A DNA stretch of 64,000 bases from Myxococcales bacterium. Lineage in GTDB: Bacteria; Myxococcota_A; Polyangia; Nannocystales; Nannocystaceae. The notes under the pieces were generated by a model. It saw nothing but the letters and a program-made list of their open reading frames with translations, made no database searches and was not told where the DNA came from. A program made the translations under genes and the position numbers. The DNA lies in the NCBI GenBank assembly GCA_020633335.1, contig JACKDU010000009.1, forward strand, positions 399,106 to 463,105, written 5' to 3'. Below are positions 15,020 to 24,134 of this stretch, in pieces (position 1 is the first letter of the stretch; the number at the start of each line of letters is the position of its first letter).

Positions 15020-16096
15020 CTAGATCCCCCGGCCGAGGGCGTCGAGGACGAGGTGGGGCGCGTCGGTGAGGAGCATGTCGAGCCCCTCGCCGTAGAGGTC
15101 GAGGTAGAGCGTCGGCTCGGCGCCGCCGAGCACGAGCGGGTCGACGTCGTCGAGGGCGCTCCGCGAGCTCCTGGCGCCGATCGCCGCGATCGCCTCGAGG
15201 TCGGCGGCGGCGAAGGTGAGGGGCTCGACCCGGACCACCCGCGGCGGCGGGAGATCGTCGACGCTACCGAGCGCCGCGCCGCCGACCGGCACCGTCATGA
15301 TCGGCGCGTCCGGGACCGCGGCCCGGAGGGCGGCGCACTCGGCCGGCTCGCAGCGGAGGTAGACGGCGCCGACGAGGTCGAGCTCGTCGAGGAGGAGGGC
15401 CGCCGCGACCCCGGCCGCGCTGGTCTTCACCTCGAGCTCGAGGGCGATCTGATCGCCGGCGACGGCGATCGCCTCGGCGAGGGTCGGCACCCGCTCGCAG
15501 GAGAAGTCGCCGGCCGGGTGGCCGGGCTGCGGCCGGAGGCGGAGCGCCTGGAGCTCGACCAAGGTCATCGCCGCGACCTCGCCGTGGCCGTCGGTGGTCC
15601 GATCGACGCTCGCGTCGTGGAGGAGGACGGCGTGCCCATCGGCGGTCACGCGAATGTCGCTCTCGGCGACGTCGACCCCGAGGAGGATCGCCGCGCGGAG
15701 GGCCGCCAGCGAGTTCTCCGGGGCGAAGGCGGGGGCGATCCGGTGGGCGACGACCAGCGGGCTCCGGCAGGCCGGGTCGAGGTGGCAGAGGCCGCGGTAG
15801 GGGCGCGGCGGCGCGACGAAGGGCCCCGGCGCGCCGCACTCGTAGGCGGAGGCCGGCAGGCGATCGTCGGGTGGGGCTGCTCCTTCGGTGCTCGTGTCGT
15901 CGCCGGCGGTGGAGGGGTCGCCGCCCGCGGTGCCGGAGGGGTCGCCGCTCGTCCCCTCGGAGGCTGGCCCTTCGGCCATGGTCGTTGTTGACGTCGAGGG
16001 GCCCTTCGTCGCAACGGTCGCCGCCGATCCGTCGGGCCCGCCGCAGGCGACGAGCGCGAGGGCTGCGACTCTCCATCGATCTCGACCCACTGCCAT
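15020..16096 (-). CDS. Glycerophosphodiester phosphodiesterase lipoprotein
   Basis: The 358-residue protein has a short signal peptide with lipobox (Leu-Val-Ala-Cys, about residue 18), a Ser/Thr/Gly linker to about 75 and a GDPD TIM-barrel. Motifs are Val-Ala-His-Arg, Ala-Pro-Glu-Asn-Ser, Glu-Ser-Asp-Ile with Thr-Ala-Asp-Gly, and Leu-Leu-His-Asp, which supply both catalytic histidines and the metal-binding acids. It should cleave glycerophosphodiesters from lipid turnover in the periplasm or outside. I chose ATG at 16094-16096 because the signal peptide begins there; a longer frame upstream adds no signal-like sequence. Its 3' end faces the SRPBCC gene with nine bases between. Confidence 0.8.
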   Translation of the reverse strand: MAVGRDRWRVAALALVACGGPDGSAATVATKGPSTSTTTMAEGPASEGTSGDPSGTAGGDPSTAGDDTSTEGAAPPDDRLPASAYECGAPGPFVAPPRPYRGLCHLDPACRSPLVVAHRIAPAFAPENSLAALRAAILLGVDVAESDIRVTADGHAVLLHDASVDRTTDGHGEVAAMTLVELQALRLRPQPGHPAGDFSCERVPTLAEAIAVAGDQIALELEVKTSAAGVAAALLLDELDLVGAVYLRCEPAECAALRAAVPDAPIMTVPVGGAALGSVDDLPPPRVVRVEPLTFAAADLEAIAAIGARSSRSALDDVDPLVLGGAEPTLYLDLYGEGLDMLLTDAPHLVLDALGRGI

Positions 16097-16187
16097 GACG
16101 ATAGCGCTCGCGCGGCCGCTTCGTCGAGGTCCCCGACCCGCGGCCAAGCCCGGCGAGGTGAAGTGAGAGGTCCTGGGCTCAGCCTGC

Positions 16188-17234
16188 TCAGGGGTTGTGA
16201 CAGACCGCGGGCTCGGGCTGACAGATCCCCCCGGGCGCGCAGCGCTTGCCCGACGCGCATTTGCCGTCGACGCAGGGCTCGCCCGCCTCCGGGGGCGCAG
16301 CGCAGACCGAGAGGAGCGACGCGCAGATCGTCGGGTATGGGCAATTGTCGTCGCAGGGCTCGCCGATCCCCGGCGCTCGCTGGCAGACCTGGGTCACGGT
16401 GTCACAGTAGGCGCCGCTGCGACAGGGCGCGGAGACGCACGGCTCGCCGATGTCCGGGCGGAGGGCGCAGACGTAGGCCGGGCCCGGGCAGTGGTAGTCT
16501 TCGGGGCAGCGATCGCCGGTCCCAAGGCAGCTCTCGCCCGGGGCGAGGACCGGCGCGCAGGTCGAGTCCTCGTCGCCGGACCAGTCGCAGATGAGCCCCG
16601 GGCCGCAGGTGACGCCGAAGTAGGCGCAGTAGTCCCCGAGGCGGCCGATGAGCGGGCGGCAGGCCCCGTCGAAGCAGACCATGCCCTCGCCGCAGCCCGG
16701 ATCGGGGCAGGGCTGGTCGACCTGCGGCGGCGCGCAGGGGTCATAGCAGAAGCCCGCCTCATGGTGGCTGCAGCGGAGCCCCTGGGCGCAGGTGCTCCCG
16801 GAGAAGGTCCCCTGGCAGGGCTCGCCGAGCTGGCCGTCGCCGAAGGAGATCTGGCAGCTCGGACACTCCATGAAGAAGCCGGAGCCGAGGATGTTCGGGT
16901 CGGGATCGCAGCCCAGGCGGTTGACCTCGAGGGTGCGCTCGTAGCACCCCCAGTCGAAGACTTGGTCGGCGCTGACGACCTGGGCGTGATCGCTCATCGC
17001 TCGCTCGAGGAGCTCGGCGGCGCAGCTCGCCTCGTCGGCGTAGCCGTAGTCGACGCACCAGCACGAGAAGATCTCGTGACATGCCCGATCGAACATGTCA
17101 GTAGCCGCGCCGATGTCCCCGCCCGTCGAGGTGCTCGTGCCCGTGGTCGCGCTCTCGCCCTCGTCGCCGCGGCCGCAGGCCAGCCCGAGGAGGAGGCTCA
17201 GCGCGGCCGCGCGGGCGAGGGGGCGTGTCGCCAT
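16188..17234 (-). CDS. Cys-rich lipoprotein with repeated disulphide modules
   Basis: The 348-residue protein begins with a signal peptide ending in Leu-Gly-Leu-Ala-Cys (about residue 20). It has more than 35 cysteines. From about residue 115 onward the phrase Gly-Glu-Pro-Cys or a close relative recurs roughly every 35-45 residues, each followed by Cys-x-x-Gly-x-x-Cys patterns, much like the Dickkopf/EGF-like repeats of many myxobacterial lipoproteins. It must be exported to form disulphides. Start ATG at 17232-17234 was chosen because the signal peptide begins there. Function unknown; a surface-binding role is only a guess. Confidence 0.7.
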   Translation of the reverse strand: MATRPLARAAALSLLLGLACGRGDEGESATTGTSTSTGGDIGAATDMFDRACHEIFSCWCVDYGYADEASCAAELLERAMSDHAQVVSADQVFDWGCYERTLEVNRLGCDPDPNILGSGFFMECPSCQISFGDGQLGEPCQGTFSGSTCAQGLRCSHHEAGFCYDPCAPPQVDQPCPDPGCGEGMVCFDGACRPLIGRLGDYCAYFGVTCGPGLICDWSGDEDSTCAPVLAPGESCLGTGDRCPEDYHCPGPAYVCALRPDIGEPCVSAPCRSGAYCDTVTQVCQRAPGIGEPCDDNCPYPTICASLLSVCAAPPEAGEPCVDGKCASGKRCAPGGICQPEPAVCHNP

Positions 17235-17351
17235 GGGTCGAGGATAGGGGGGCCTGCGGGGCGGTCCCCCGCAAAGCCTGCGATTTCGAAAGTCGAGCCG
17301 GATGGATCGAAGTCGCCGCGCCGGGGACTCCACCTCTGACGGCGGCCAACC

Positions 17352-18272
17352 ATGATGCTGACGCTCCAAGCGGCCCTGCGCGGCCTCCTCGTCGATCTCG
17401 AGCTCACCCAGGCCGAGCGCGAGCGGATCGACGCGCGCCTCACGGAGCTACGGGGCCGGCTCGCCGCCCGCCTCCCCGTCGACGAGTTCGTCTGCGCCGG
17501 GGCCTACGCGCGGGGAGTGGCCGTCCGGCCGCGGGTCGACGTCGACGTCTTCGTCGCCCTCCGGCCGGGCGAGGGGATCACGCCGTCGACGTCGCCGGGG
17601 CTCGCCCTCGAGGCCCTCGTCGAGGCGGTCGAGGGGAGGATCCGGGGGGCGCGGACCCGCTGGGGGGCGCGCTCGGTGACGGTCCGCTTCGCCGGGAGCT
17701 CGATCATCCACCACCTGATCCCGGCGCGCGCGGAGGACGACGAGATCTACATGATCCCCGACGACGGCGCGCGCCGGTGGATCCCGGCCGCGCCGCGGAT
17801 CCACGCGGCGAAGGCGAGCGCGGCGAACCGCCGGGCCGGCGACAAGCTGCGGCCGCTGGTCAAGGCGATCAAGCACGCGAACAACGAGCAGGGGAGGATC
17901 GCGCGGCCCTTCCACCTCGAGGCGCTCGCCTGGCAGGTGCTCACCGACAACCCGGGGACCTTCGTCGATGGCCTCGTCCTCCTCCTCGACGGGCTCGCCC
18001 AGCGGATCTGCGAGCGTTGCCCCGATCCGGCGGGGCTCGGGCCCGATCTCCAGCCGTCGCCGGAGCGCTGCCGGGCGGCCCAGGGCTGGCTCACGGAGCT
18101 CGCGGAGTCCGTCCGCCGCGCCCGCTCGCTCGACGCGATGGCCCGGCGGGGGGAGGCGCAGCGGTTGATGCGGGGGATCTTCGGCGCCGCCTGGCCCGGG
18201 CGGGCGAGGGCCGCGGGCCGACGGCTCTACGAGGAGCGGCGGATGCCCGGCGCCGCGGTCGAGCGAGGGTGA
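17352..18272 (+). CDS. CD-NTase-like nucleotidyltransferase, possibly inactive
   Basis: The 306-residue protein matches the OAS/CD-NTase fold: Gly-Ala-Tyr-Ala-Arg-Gly at about 50-55, then Asp-Val-Asp-Val-Phe-Val-Ala-Leu carrying the first two metal-binding acids (about 62 and 64). The later motif Ile-Pro-Asp-Asp-Gly, the Trp-Ile-Pro-Ala-Ala-Pro stretch and Leu-Val-Lys-Ala-Ile-Lys with Phe-His-Leu-Glu are typical of this family. The third catalytic Asp, expected just before a Pro-Ala pair, is replaced by His (Ile-Ile-His-His-Leu-Ile-Pro-Ala). CD-NTases make cyclic nucleotide signals in CBASS anti-phage defence, but no effector or Cap gene is next to it. Its end overlaps the convergent lipoprotein gene by 46 bases. 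Confidence 0.7.
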   Translation: MMLTLQAALRGLLVDLELTQAERERIDARLTELRGRLAARLPVDEFVCAGAYARGVAVRPRVDVDVFVALRPGEGITPSTSPGLALEALVEAVEGRIRGARTRWGARSVTVRFAGSSIIHHLIPARAEDDEIYMIPDDGARRWIPAAPRIHAAKASAANRRAGDKLRPLVKAIKHANNEQGRIARPFHLEALAWQVLTDNPGTFVDGLVLLLDGLAQRICERCPDPAGLGPDLQPSPERCRAAQGWLTELAESVRRARSLDAMARRGEAQRLMRGIFGAAWPGRARAAGRRLYEERRMPGAAVERG

Positions 18273-18742
18273 GGCGGGGGAGGGAGAGGACGGCGGGGAT
18301 CGAGGACCGCGAGCGCGGCGTCACCCGGGGCGTCGATCGCGCCGACAAAGTCCCTTGTTTCGACACTTGTAGCCAGGAGGCCGTAGCGATCGATCACATT
18401 GAACACGTAGACCTCGTCGCCGCGGGTGTAGGCGAGGCCGAGGTCGCCGGCGCTCACCCAAGACTCCGGCAGGGCGTCAAGCGCCGTCGTGCATGCGCTC
18501 AGATCCGCGGCCCCCATGCAGGCGCTACCGTCGGACTCGAGCGTCGTCCACTGGCCGCCGGGGAGGAAGCGACGGAGCTCGAGGTAGTCGACCGGCTCCG
18601 CCGGCGCGATCTGACGGACGAGATCGAAGTCGTCCGTGTCGCAGACCGCGATCGTGAATTGCTCGTCGTCGATTCCACAGCCGATGCTCAGGATGGCGAG
18701 CACGAATGGCGACACGAGGGGGCGGCGGAGGCGTCGAACCAC
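18227..18742 (-). CDS. Lipoprotein of unknown function
   Basis: A 171-residue protein starting at GTG with a signal peptide and lipobox (Ser-Ile-Gly-Cys, about residue 22). The mature part includes four further cysteines that may pair and a plausible beta-rich fold. The last 25 residues are Pro/Arg-rich and overlap the 3' end of the convergent CD-NTase-like gene, so the natural C-terminus may have been shaped by that overlap. No known domain. Confidence 0.55.
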   Translation of the reverse strand: MVRRLRRPLVSPFVLAILSIGCGIDDEQFTIAVCDTDDFDLVRQIAPAEPVDYLELRRFLPGGQWTTLESDGSACMGAADLSACTTALDALPESWVSAGDLGLAYTRGDEVYVFNVIDRYGLLATSVETRDFVGAIDAPGDAALAVLDPRRPLPPPPHPRSTAAPGIRRSS

Positions 18743-18781
18743 CGGAAATCCTTACCGCACCCCTGCCGTGTCCGCACGCTC

Positions 18782-19726
18782 CTAGCCGTCGTCGCCCATC
18801 ACCAGGGCGTAGAGCTCGCGGAATTGCTCGATCGCCGCCCCCGGCGCGCGTTCGCGCCAGCGCTCCGGGACCTCGGGGAGGGGCCCCGCGGGGGCGTAGA
18901 GCCAGGGGAGCGTGGGCTTTGTCGAGTTGCCGAAGCTCGGCGCTGGCGCCCGCGCGCGGGTCACCTCGACGATCAGGGCGGTCGCGTTGTCGTCGCTGCC
19001 CTGGGCGATCGCCGCGTCGATCATCGCGGCGGCGGCGGCCTCGAGGTCGTCGCCGCATTCGCCGAGGATCGCGGCGATCGTCCGGTCGTCGACGAAGCGG
19101 TGGACGCCGTCGGTGGTCAGCGCGAAGCGATCGCCGAGGACCATCGGCACCCGGTGGAGGTCGATCGGGCAGCGGGGCTCGACGAGGCCGAGCACCCGGG
19201 TGGTCACCCCGGCGAAGCGCTCGCGCTCGGCGGCGCTGGGTGCTTGACCGGCGGCCTCGATCATCCCGAGGAGCGAGTGATCGCGGGTGAGCACCTCGAG
19301 CTCGTCGTCGCCGCGCCAGCGCGCCGCCCGGCAATCGCCGGCGTGGGCGAGGACGAGCGCGCCGTCGCCGAGGTGGAGGGCGACCAGGGTCGTGCCGGCG
19401 ACGGGGATGAGGGGGTGGAGGCGGGTGACCCGGAGGTCGGCGCCGCGGGTCGCCTCGCGGAGGCGGGCGAGCGCGGGCGCTTCGCCGCCGGGCGCTCGCC
19501 ACCCCGGCGGGTCGCCGCGTTCGAAGCGCTCGCAGGCCGCCCAGACGGCGGTCTTCGCCGCCGGGCGGCCGCTGCAATTGCCCCCCATCCCGTCGCAGAC
19601 GACCGCGAGGTTGTGGGGGCCGAGGAAGCGGAGGTCGTCCTCGTTGATCGACCGGATCGGACCCGTCGCCGAGCGGCCGCCGGCGCGGAGGATCCAGCGC
19701 TCAGCGGCGAAGCTCGTGTTCTCCAT
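18782..19726 (-). CDS. PP2C-type Ser/Thr protein phosphatase
   Basis: The 314-residue protein carries the PPM signature in order: Arg-Ser-Ile-Asn-Glu-Asp (about 25-30), Val-Cys-Asp-Gly-Met-Gly-Gly (about 43-49), Ala-Gly-Thr-Thr-Leu, Ala-His-Ala-Gly-Asp-Cys-Arg, Leu-Thr-Thr-Asp-Gly-Val and Gly-Ser-Asp-Asp-Asn-Ala-Thr. All metal-binding acids are present. It should remove phosphate from Ser/Thr of kinase targets in the cytoplasm and is the natural partner of the Ser/Thr kinases elsewhere in the window. It is 15 bases from the next minus-strand lipoprotein gene. Confidence 0.9.
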   Translation of the reverse strand: MENTSFAAERWILRAGGRSATGPIRSINEDDLRFLGPHNLAVVCDGMGGNCSGRPAAKTAVWAACERFERGDPPGWRAPGGEAPALARLREATRGADLRVTRLHPLIPVAGTTLVALHLGDGALVLAHAGDCRAARWRGDDELEVLTRDHSLLGMIEAAGQAPSAAERERFAGVTTRVLGLVEPRCPIDLHRVPMVLGDRFALTTDGVHRFVDDRTIAAILGECGDDLEAAAAAMIDAAIAQGSDDNATALIVEVTRARAPAPSFGNSTKPTLPWLYAPAGPLPEVPERWRERAPGAAIEQFRELYALVMGDDG

Positions 19727-19741
19727 CGGCGGCTCCCTGGC

Positions 19742-20992
19742 TCACTGCGGGATCTTGGTCATGCACTCGGTGAGGGGCCCGGCGAGGCCGCTCCAGCCGT
19801 TGTAGCCGCTCTGGAGGTCGAGGTCGGGGCCCTCGACCAGGGCCGCGCCGCTCGAGTAGTCGCCGAGATCGACGAGGAAGAGCTCGGCGCCGGTGTCCGC
19901 GTCGCCGGCGCTGAGGACGTAGAGGCGGGCCTGCTGGTCGTCGAAGAGGGGCGCGCCGAGGGCGTGGATCCCCCAGGTGCCGGCGGTCTTGGCGAGGTTC
20001 ATGCCGGTGCCGGTGGTGTAGTCGAGCTGCCAGAGGAAGCTCGAGTCCATGGCGAAGCCGAGGAGGTCGTTGATCTCGTTGTTGACGATCCCCGGCGACA
20101 TGTCATCGATGTCGGCGACCGACGCCTTCTGGAGATCGGTGATCACGTCGTAGGTGAGGTCGCCGCCGAGGAAGTCGCCCTTGAAGCGGAGGAGGCGGTT
20201 GCCGTCGGCGTTCGAGACGTCCTTGCCGGTGTCCATCAGGTAGACCCGGCCGTCGCAGTCGGTGTAGAGCGCCTCGATCCGCGGCGGCGGCACGCCCATC
20301 TTGTCGCTCGGGACGATCCCGAGGTACTTCGCCTGGGCCGGCGTGTTCTCGGTGATCGGCGGGTCGGGGATGTGGAAGATCTGGGCGCCCATCGCCGACT
20401 CGCGGGAGCCGAGGAGGGAGCCGTCCTCGAGCATCGTCAGGCCGTTCTGACCGTGCCAGAGCTGGACGTCGGCCATGAGCTGGTTGTGGACGAGCTTGAC
20501 CACCGAGCCGTCGCTCGGGTCGAGCTCGATGTACATGATCGAGCCGGCGACCGAGTACCAGAGGTTCGGCTTGTCGAGGAGCGGGTCGGGCTCGACACCG
20601 CCGGTGGTCGTCGTGTCGCCGGTGCCGGTGCCGGTCGTGACGGTGGTTCCGGAGGTGCCGGAGGTGTCGGTGGTGCCGCTGGTCGGCTCGCCGGTGGTCG
20701 CGGTGGCGTCGGAGGTGTTGGCGGTGCTGGCGGTCGCCGACGCGGTGCCGGTCTCGGTCGCGGCCCCGGAGGTCGAGTCGCTGGTCGCCTCGCCGCTGCC
20801 GCTGCCGGAGGCGCTGGTCGAGGTCGCGGTGGCCGACGAGGAGGCGGTCGAGGTCGACGCGCTCGAGCCCGAGGAGCTCTCGGAGCCGCTGCCGTCGGTG
20901 GCGGTCGAGCCCTCGCTCGGATCGCCGCCGCAGGCGACGAGGGCGGCGAGCGAGAGGGAGAGGGCGGTGGAGAGGGGGGCGGTGCTGCGCAT
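19742..20992 (-). CDS. Lipoprotein with long Ser/Thr linker
   Basis: The 416-residue protein has a signal peptide with lipobox (Leu-Val-Ala-Cys, about residue 21), a linker of nearly 110 residues made of Ser, Thr, Ala and Gly, and a C-terminal domain of about 280 residues. The latter has recurring Leu-Trp/Ile-Phe-His strands and Asp-Gly-x-Leu-Leu turns typical of a beta-propeller-like fold, but I cannot name the family. It is probably displayed on the outer membrane. It lies 11 bases downstream of another linker-bearing lipoprotein, so the two may be expressed together. Confidence 0.65.
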   Translation of the reverse strand: MRSTAPLSTALSLSLAALVACGGDPSEGSTATDGSGSESSSGSSASTSTASSSATATSTSASGSGSGEATSDSTSGAATETGTASATASTANTSDATATTGEPTSGTTDTSGTSGTTVTTGTGTGDTTTTGGVEPDPLLDKPNLWYSVAGSIMYIELDPSDGSVVKLVHNQLMADVQLWHGQNGLTMLEDGSLLGSRESAMGAQIFHIPDPPITENTPAQAKYLGIVPSDKMGVPPPRIEALYTDCDGRVYLMDTGKDVSNADGNRLLRFKGDFLGGDLTYDVITDLQKASVADIDDMSPGIVNNEINDLLGFAMDSSFLWQLDYTTGTGMNLAKTAGTWGIHALGAPLFDDQQARLYVLSAGDADTGAELFLVDLGDYSSGAALVEGPDLDLQSGYNGWSGLAGPLTECMTKIPQ

Positions 20993-21003
20993 TGCGGTCC
21001 GGC

Positions 21004-21729
21004 CTAGAAGGTGTAGGGGATCGGATCGGCCCAGCCGGCGAGGTGGACCGTGATGGTCCCGTTCTGCTGGCCGTAGGCGTCGATCCAGGCCTGCTTGAGC
21101 GGCGTGAGGTCGAGGAGCTTCTGCTCCATCAGGTAGGCCTCGCAGGCGTCGCCCTGGGAGTCGTGGCCGAGGTCGAGGGAGACCTGGACGGGCTCGGACT
21201 CGGCGAAGGCGCCGTCCCAGCAGAGGGCGAAGAGGTGGTCCTCGCAGCCGCCGCCGTAGCCGATGTCGACGATCAGGAGGTCGTCCTTGATCGACGCGCC
21301 GAAGATCTCGACGGGGTCGCTGGCGTGGGGGTCCTCGCAGATCTGGACGCCGTCGTCGCCGGGGTCGAAGCCCGGGCCGCCGCCGCCGGTGGTCCCGCTG
21401 GTCGCGGTGTCGGTCTCGACGCCGGTCGAGCTCGAGGAGCCGGCCGTGGAGGTCGAGCCGGTGGAGCCAGTGGAGCTCGCGGAGGTCGAGGTCGCGGAGG
21501 TGGAGGACGTGGCCGAGGTCGAGCTCGAGGTCGAGCTCGTGCCGCTGGTGTCGCTGCTGGACGACGAGGCGGTGTCGCTGGCGGTGATCGTGTCGTCGCC
21601 GCCCGGGTTGCCGAAGCCGCCGCCGATGCAGCCGGCGGTGGCGACCGAGACGGTCACCACGAAGGGGGCGGTGAGCTCGTGGAGGGCGCCGAGGGCCCGG
21701 GAGGTGCGCTTATGAATAGGCTCGCTCAT
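21004..21729 (-). CDS. Lipoprotein with Ser/Thr linker
   Basis: A 241-residue protein. ATG at 21727-21729 was chosen because the signal region starts there; the longer open frame upstream is not signal-like. The hydrophobic stretch ends in Ala-Thr-Ala-Gly-Cys (about residue 34). A Ser/Thr/Gly linker covers about 45-120. The C-terminal 115 residues contain four cysteines and Asp-Leu-Leu-Ile-Val-Asp-Ile and Gly-Thr-Ile-Thr-Val-His-Leu strands, suggesting a small beta sandwich. Function unknown. Confidence 0.6.
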   Translation of the reverse strand: MSEPIHKRTSRALGALHELTAPFVVTVSVATAGCIGGGFGNPGGDDTITASDTASSSSSDTSGTSSTSSSTSATSSTSATSTSASSTGSTGSTSTAGSSSSTGVETDTATSGTTGGGGPGFDPGDDGVQICEDPHASDPVEIFGASIKDDLLIVDIGYGGGCEDHLFALCWDGAFAESEPVQVSLDLGHDSQGDACEAYLMEQKLLDLTPLKQAWIDAYGQQNGTITVHLAGWADPIPYTF

Positions 21730-21796
21730 GGCCGGCGATCCTAGCAGAGACGTCGGCGCTTGACCGCCGGCCGCACGCCCGGGGATCCTCGCGGCG

Positions 21797-22513
21797 ATGG
21801 CGATGGAGATCCCGCCGGCGATCGCGGAGGAGTGGCTGCGGCGGACCAGCGTCGAGTACACCTCCGCGGCCTTGACCCAGGAGCTGACGCTCTGGCTGAT
21901 CCAGGTCGGCGCGTCGCCCGATCTGGTCCGCGCGGGGCTGCGGATCGTCGACGACGAGCTGGTCCACGCGGAGCTCGCGTTCGCGGCCGCGCGCGCCGCG
22001 GGGGCGACCGGCGGGCCGGCGCTGATCCGCGAGCGCCTGCGCTACGCGAGGCGCGAGGCGCTGCCGCTCGAGCACGACCTCTTCCGCTACTGCTTCGCCA
22101 CCTTCTGCATGGGCGAGACGCTCGCGGTGCGGATCTTCAGCGCGATGCGGGAGGGCGCGAGCGCGCCCGCGGCCCGGGCGGCGCTCGATCGGATCCTGGT
22201 CGACGAGGTCCGCCACCGCGACTTCGGCTGGACCCTCCTCGCCTGGCTCTGCGACGCCTCGCCGGCGGCGGCCCAGCTCCGCGCCCAGGCGCCGGCGGAG
22301 ATCGCCGAGCGCCTGGAGCAGTGGTCCCACCGCTACGAGGGCGGCGAGGGCGATCCGCCGCTGGGGCCCGAGGAGGTCGCCTGGGGGCTCCTGCACCGGG
22401 CGCGGGCGCGGGCGATCTACGGCGAGTGCCTGGCGCGCGACATCATGCCTCGCCTCCGGCGCCTCGGGCTCGCGCCGGCGAGCGCCGCGACTAGGGCCTC
22501 GACTCAGGCTTGA
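21797..22513 (+). CDS. Ferritin-like (di-iron four-helix) protein
   Basis: The 238-residue protein is nearly all helical. It has the spaced carboxylate and histidine ligands of ferritin-like di-iron proteins: Gln-Glu-Leu in the first helix, Asp-Asp-Glu-Leu-Val-His in the second, Met-Gly-Glu-Thr in the third and Val-Asp-Glu-Val-Arg-His in the fourth. The two Glu-x-x-His pairs are intact. It may oxidise a substrate or handle iron; the substrate is unknown. It is divergent from a lipoprotein gene (67 bases between) and its 3' end overlaps the convergent FG-GAP gene by 23 bases. Confidence 0.8.
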   Translation: MAMEIPPAIAEEWLRRTSVEYTSAALTQELTLWLIQVGASPDLVRAGLRIVDDELVHAELAFAAARAAGATGGPALIRERLRYARREALPLEHDLFRYCFATFCMGETLAVRIFSAMREGASAPAARAALDRILVDEVRHRDFGWTLLAWLCDASPAAAQLRAQAPAEIAERLEQWSHRYEGGEGDPPLGPEEVAWGLLHRARARAIYGECLARDIMPRLRRLGLAPASAATRASTQA

Positions 22514-24134
22514 TGCAGCCTGTCCCAAAGACCACGCCGACGTGGCCGCCGGGCGACTGGCCGAAGCACTCGTAGACGAGGTCGAGGCGCTCGTCGCCGT
22601 CGACGTCGACGACGTCGACGACGCGGTGCTGGATGCCGGCGAGGGCGACCTTGTCCTCCTCGTAGAAGGCGCCGCGGCCGTCGCCGACGAGGAGCACGAG
22701 GTCGCCGTGGCGGTCGCGGGCCGGCGACGAGCCGAGGCCGCCGGGGATCGTCGGCAGGAGGAGATCGAGGTGGCCGTCGCCGTCGAAGTCGACGAGCGCG
22801 CCGCCGTGGTAGGCGTTCTCGGGGCCGACGAGGCCGCGGCTTTCGAGGCCGCCGGCGCCGTCGCCCACGAAGAGCTCGACGCGGGCCTCGCCGCAGTGGA
22901 CGGCGACGTCGAGGTGGCCGTCCTCGTCGACGTCGCCGATCATCGTGTGCGAGGGCGCGAAGCACGACGCGACGTCGGCGCTCCGGCGGAAGCGGCCCTT
23001 GCCGCGGCCGACCCAGACCTCGATCGAGCGGACGTCGCCCTTGGGGATGACGACGTCGAGGAGGCCGTCGCCGGTGAGATCGGCGGCGCGCATATCCTCG
23101 GGGGTGAGGAGGCGGCGGGGGTCCTCGGCGTCCTTGACCAGGCGGAGCCAGGGGGCCGTCGACATCTTGCCGCCCTTGCCCCCGCGGAGCACCTCGACGT
23201 GGAAGTAGTGGCTGACGAGGAGGTCGCCCTGGCCGTCGGCGTCGAGGTCGGCGGCGACGATCCCGAGGGGCGTGCGGTAGGTGCTCAGCGACGCGCCGCG
23301 GGCGAAGGAGCCGGCGCCGTCGCCGAGCCAGAGGGTGACGGTCGCGCCGTCGTGGTCCGGGGTTGCGAGGTCGAGGTCGCCGTCGCCGTCGACGTCGAGG
23401 AGCGCGAGGTCGAGGCCGCCGCCCTCGTAGGCGAGGCTGGTGGCGGGCTCGAAGCGGCCGGCGCGGTCGCCCCTCCAGACCCGGATCGCGTGGCCGCGGG
23501 CCGATTCGATCGCCACGAGATCGCGGATCCCGTCGCCGTCGAGGTCGGCGAGCCGGGTGCCGTAGGCGGAGTTTGAGTGGTCGCTGCGGACGAGCGCGCG
23601 GAAGCAGCGGCTCAGGCGCTCGGGGGCGCCCCCGGGCTGCGGGGGCGGAGGCTCCTCGAGCCGATCCGGTGGGGGCTCGGGCGGCGGCTTCCAGGCGTCG
23701 GCGTCCGGCGGTGGCGAGGGCGGAGCGCTCGGAGGAGGGGTCGGCGGGGGCTCGACTGGGAGCGGCGGCGGGGGCTCGGCCGCGGTCGAATCGGGGGAGG
23801 GCGGAGGCGCGTCGCCGTCGCCGCGGATCCACAGCGCGTGGGTCGTCAGGGCGGCGACGAGGCCCGGGCGCCACCAGAGCGCGGACGCGCCGACGCCGAG
23901 GAGGATGAGCGCGAGCGTCACCCGGCGGAGGCCGAGGCGGGGGCTCACCATCACCAGGAGGAGGACCGGAACGATCGGCCAGGTGAGCGCCGCGGCGAGC
24001 CAGCGCGCCCAGAGGGGCCAGCCCGCCGCGCTCGCCAGGGCGCCGGCGAGCCAGGCCGCGGCGAGGCCGATCACGAGGGTGAGGAGCGGCCGAGGGCGCG
24101 ATCGCGGCGGCGCCGTCCGGGAGCGGCTCGTCAT
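22491..24134 (-). CDS. FG-GAP/VCBS beta-propeller membrane protein
   Basis: The 547-residue protein starts at ATG 24132-24134. It has three hydrophobic segments in residues 15-110, then a Pro-rich stretch (about 125-185), then about seven repeats of the FG-GAP/VCBS kind. Each has an Asp-x-Asp-Gly-Asp-Gly-like calcium-binding loop followed by Asp-Leu and a downstream Gly-Asp-Gly-x-Gly-x-Phe turn. The repeats should form a propeller outside the cytoplasmic membrane, anchored through the N-terminal segments. Such proteins bind ligands or partners on the surface; the partner is unknown. Confidence 0.8.
   Translation of the reverse strand: MTSRSRTAPPRSRPRPLLTLVIGLAAAWLAGALASAAGWPLWARWLAAALTWPIVPVLLLVMVSPRLGLRRVTLALILLGVGASALWWRPGLVAALTTHALWIRGDGDAPPPSPDSTAAEPPPPLPVEPPPTPPPSAPPSPPPDADAWKPPPEPPPDRLEEPPPPQPGGAPERLSRCFRALVRSDHSNSAYGTRLADLDGDGIRDLVAIESARGHAIRVWRGDRAGRFEPATSLAYEGGGLDLALLDVDGDGDLDLATPDHDGATVTLWLGDGAGSFARGASLSTYRTPLGIVAADLDADGQGDLLVSHYFHVEVLRGGKGGKMSTAPWLRLVKDAEDPRRLLTPEDMRAADLTGDGLLDVVIPKGDVRSIEVWVGRGKGRFRRSADVASCFAPSHTMIGDVDEDGHLDVAVHCGEARVELFVGDGAGGLESRGLVGPENAYHGGALVDFDGDGHLDLLLPTIPGGLGSSPARDRHGDLVLLVGDGRGAFYEEDKVALAGIQHRVVDVVDVDGDERLDLVYECFGQSPGGHVGVVFGTGCIKPESRP

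Noticed and set aside
17352..18742. A CBASS defence operon
   Set aside because: Only the CD-NTase-like gene is present; the adjacent gene is a convergent lipoprotein and no effector, E1/E2-like or JAB gene is visible.
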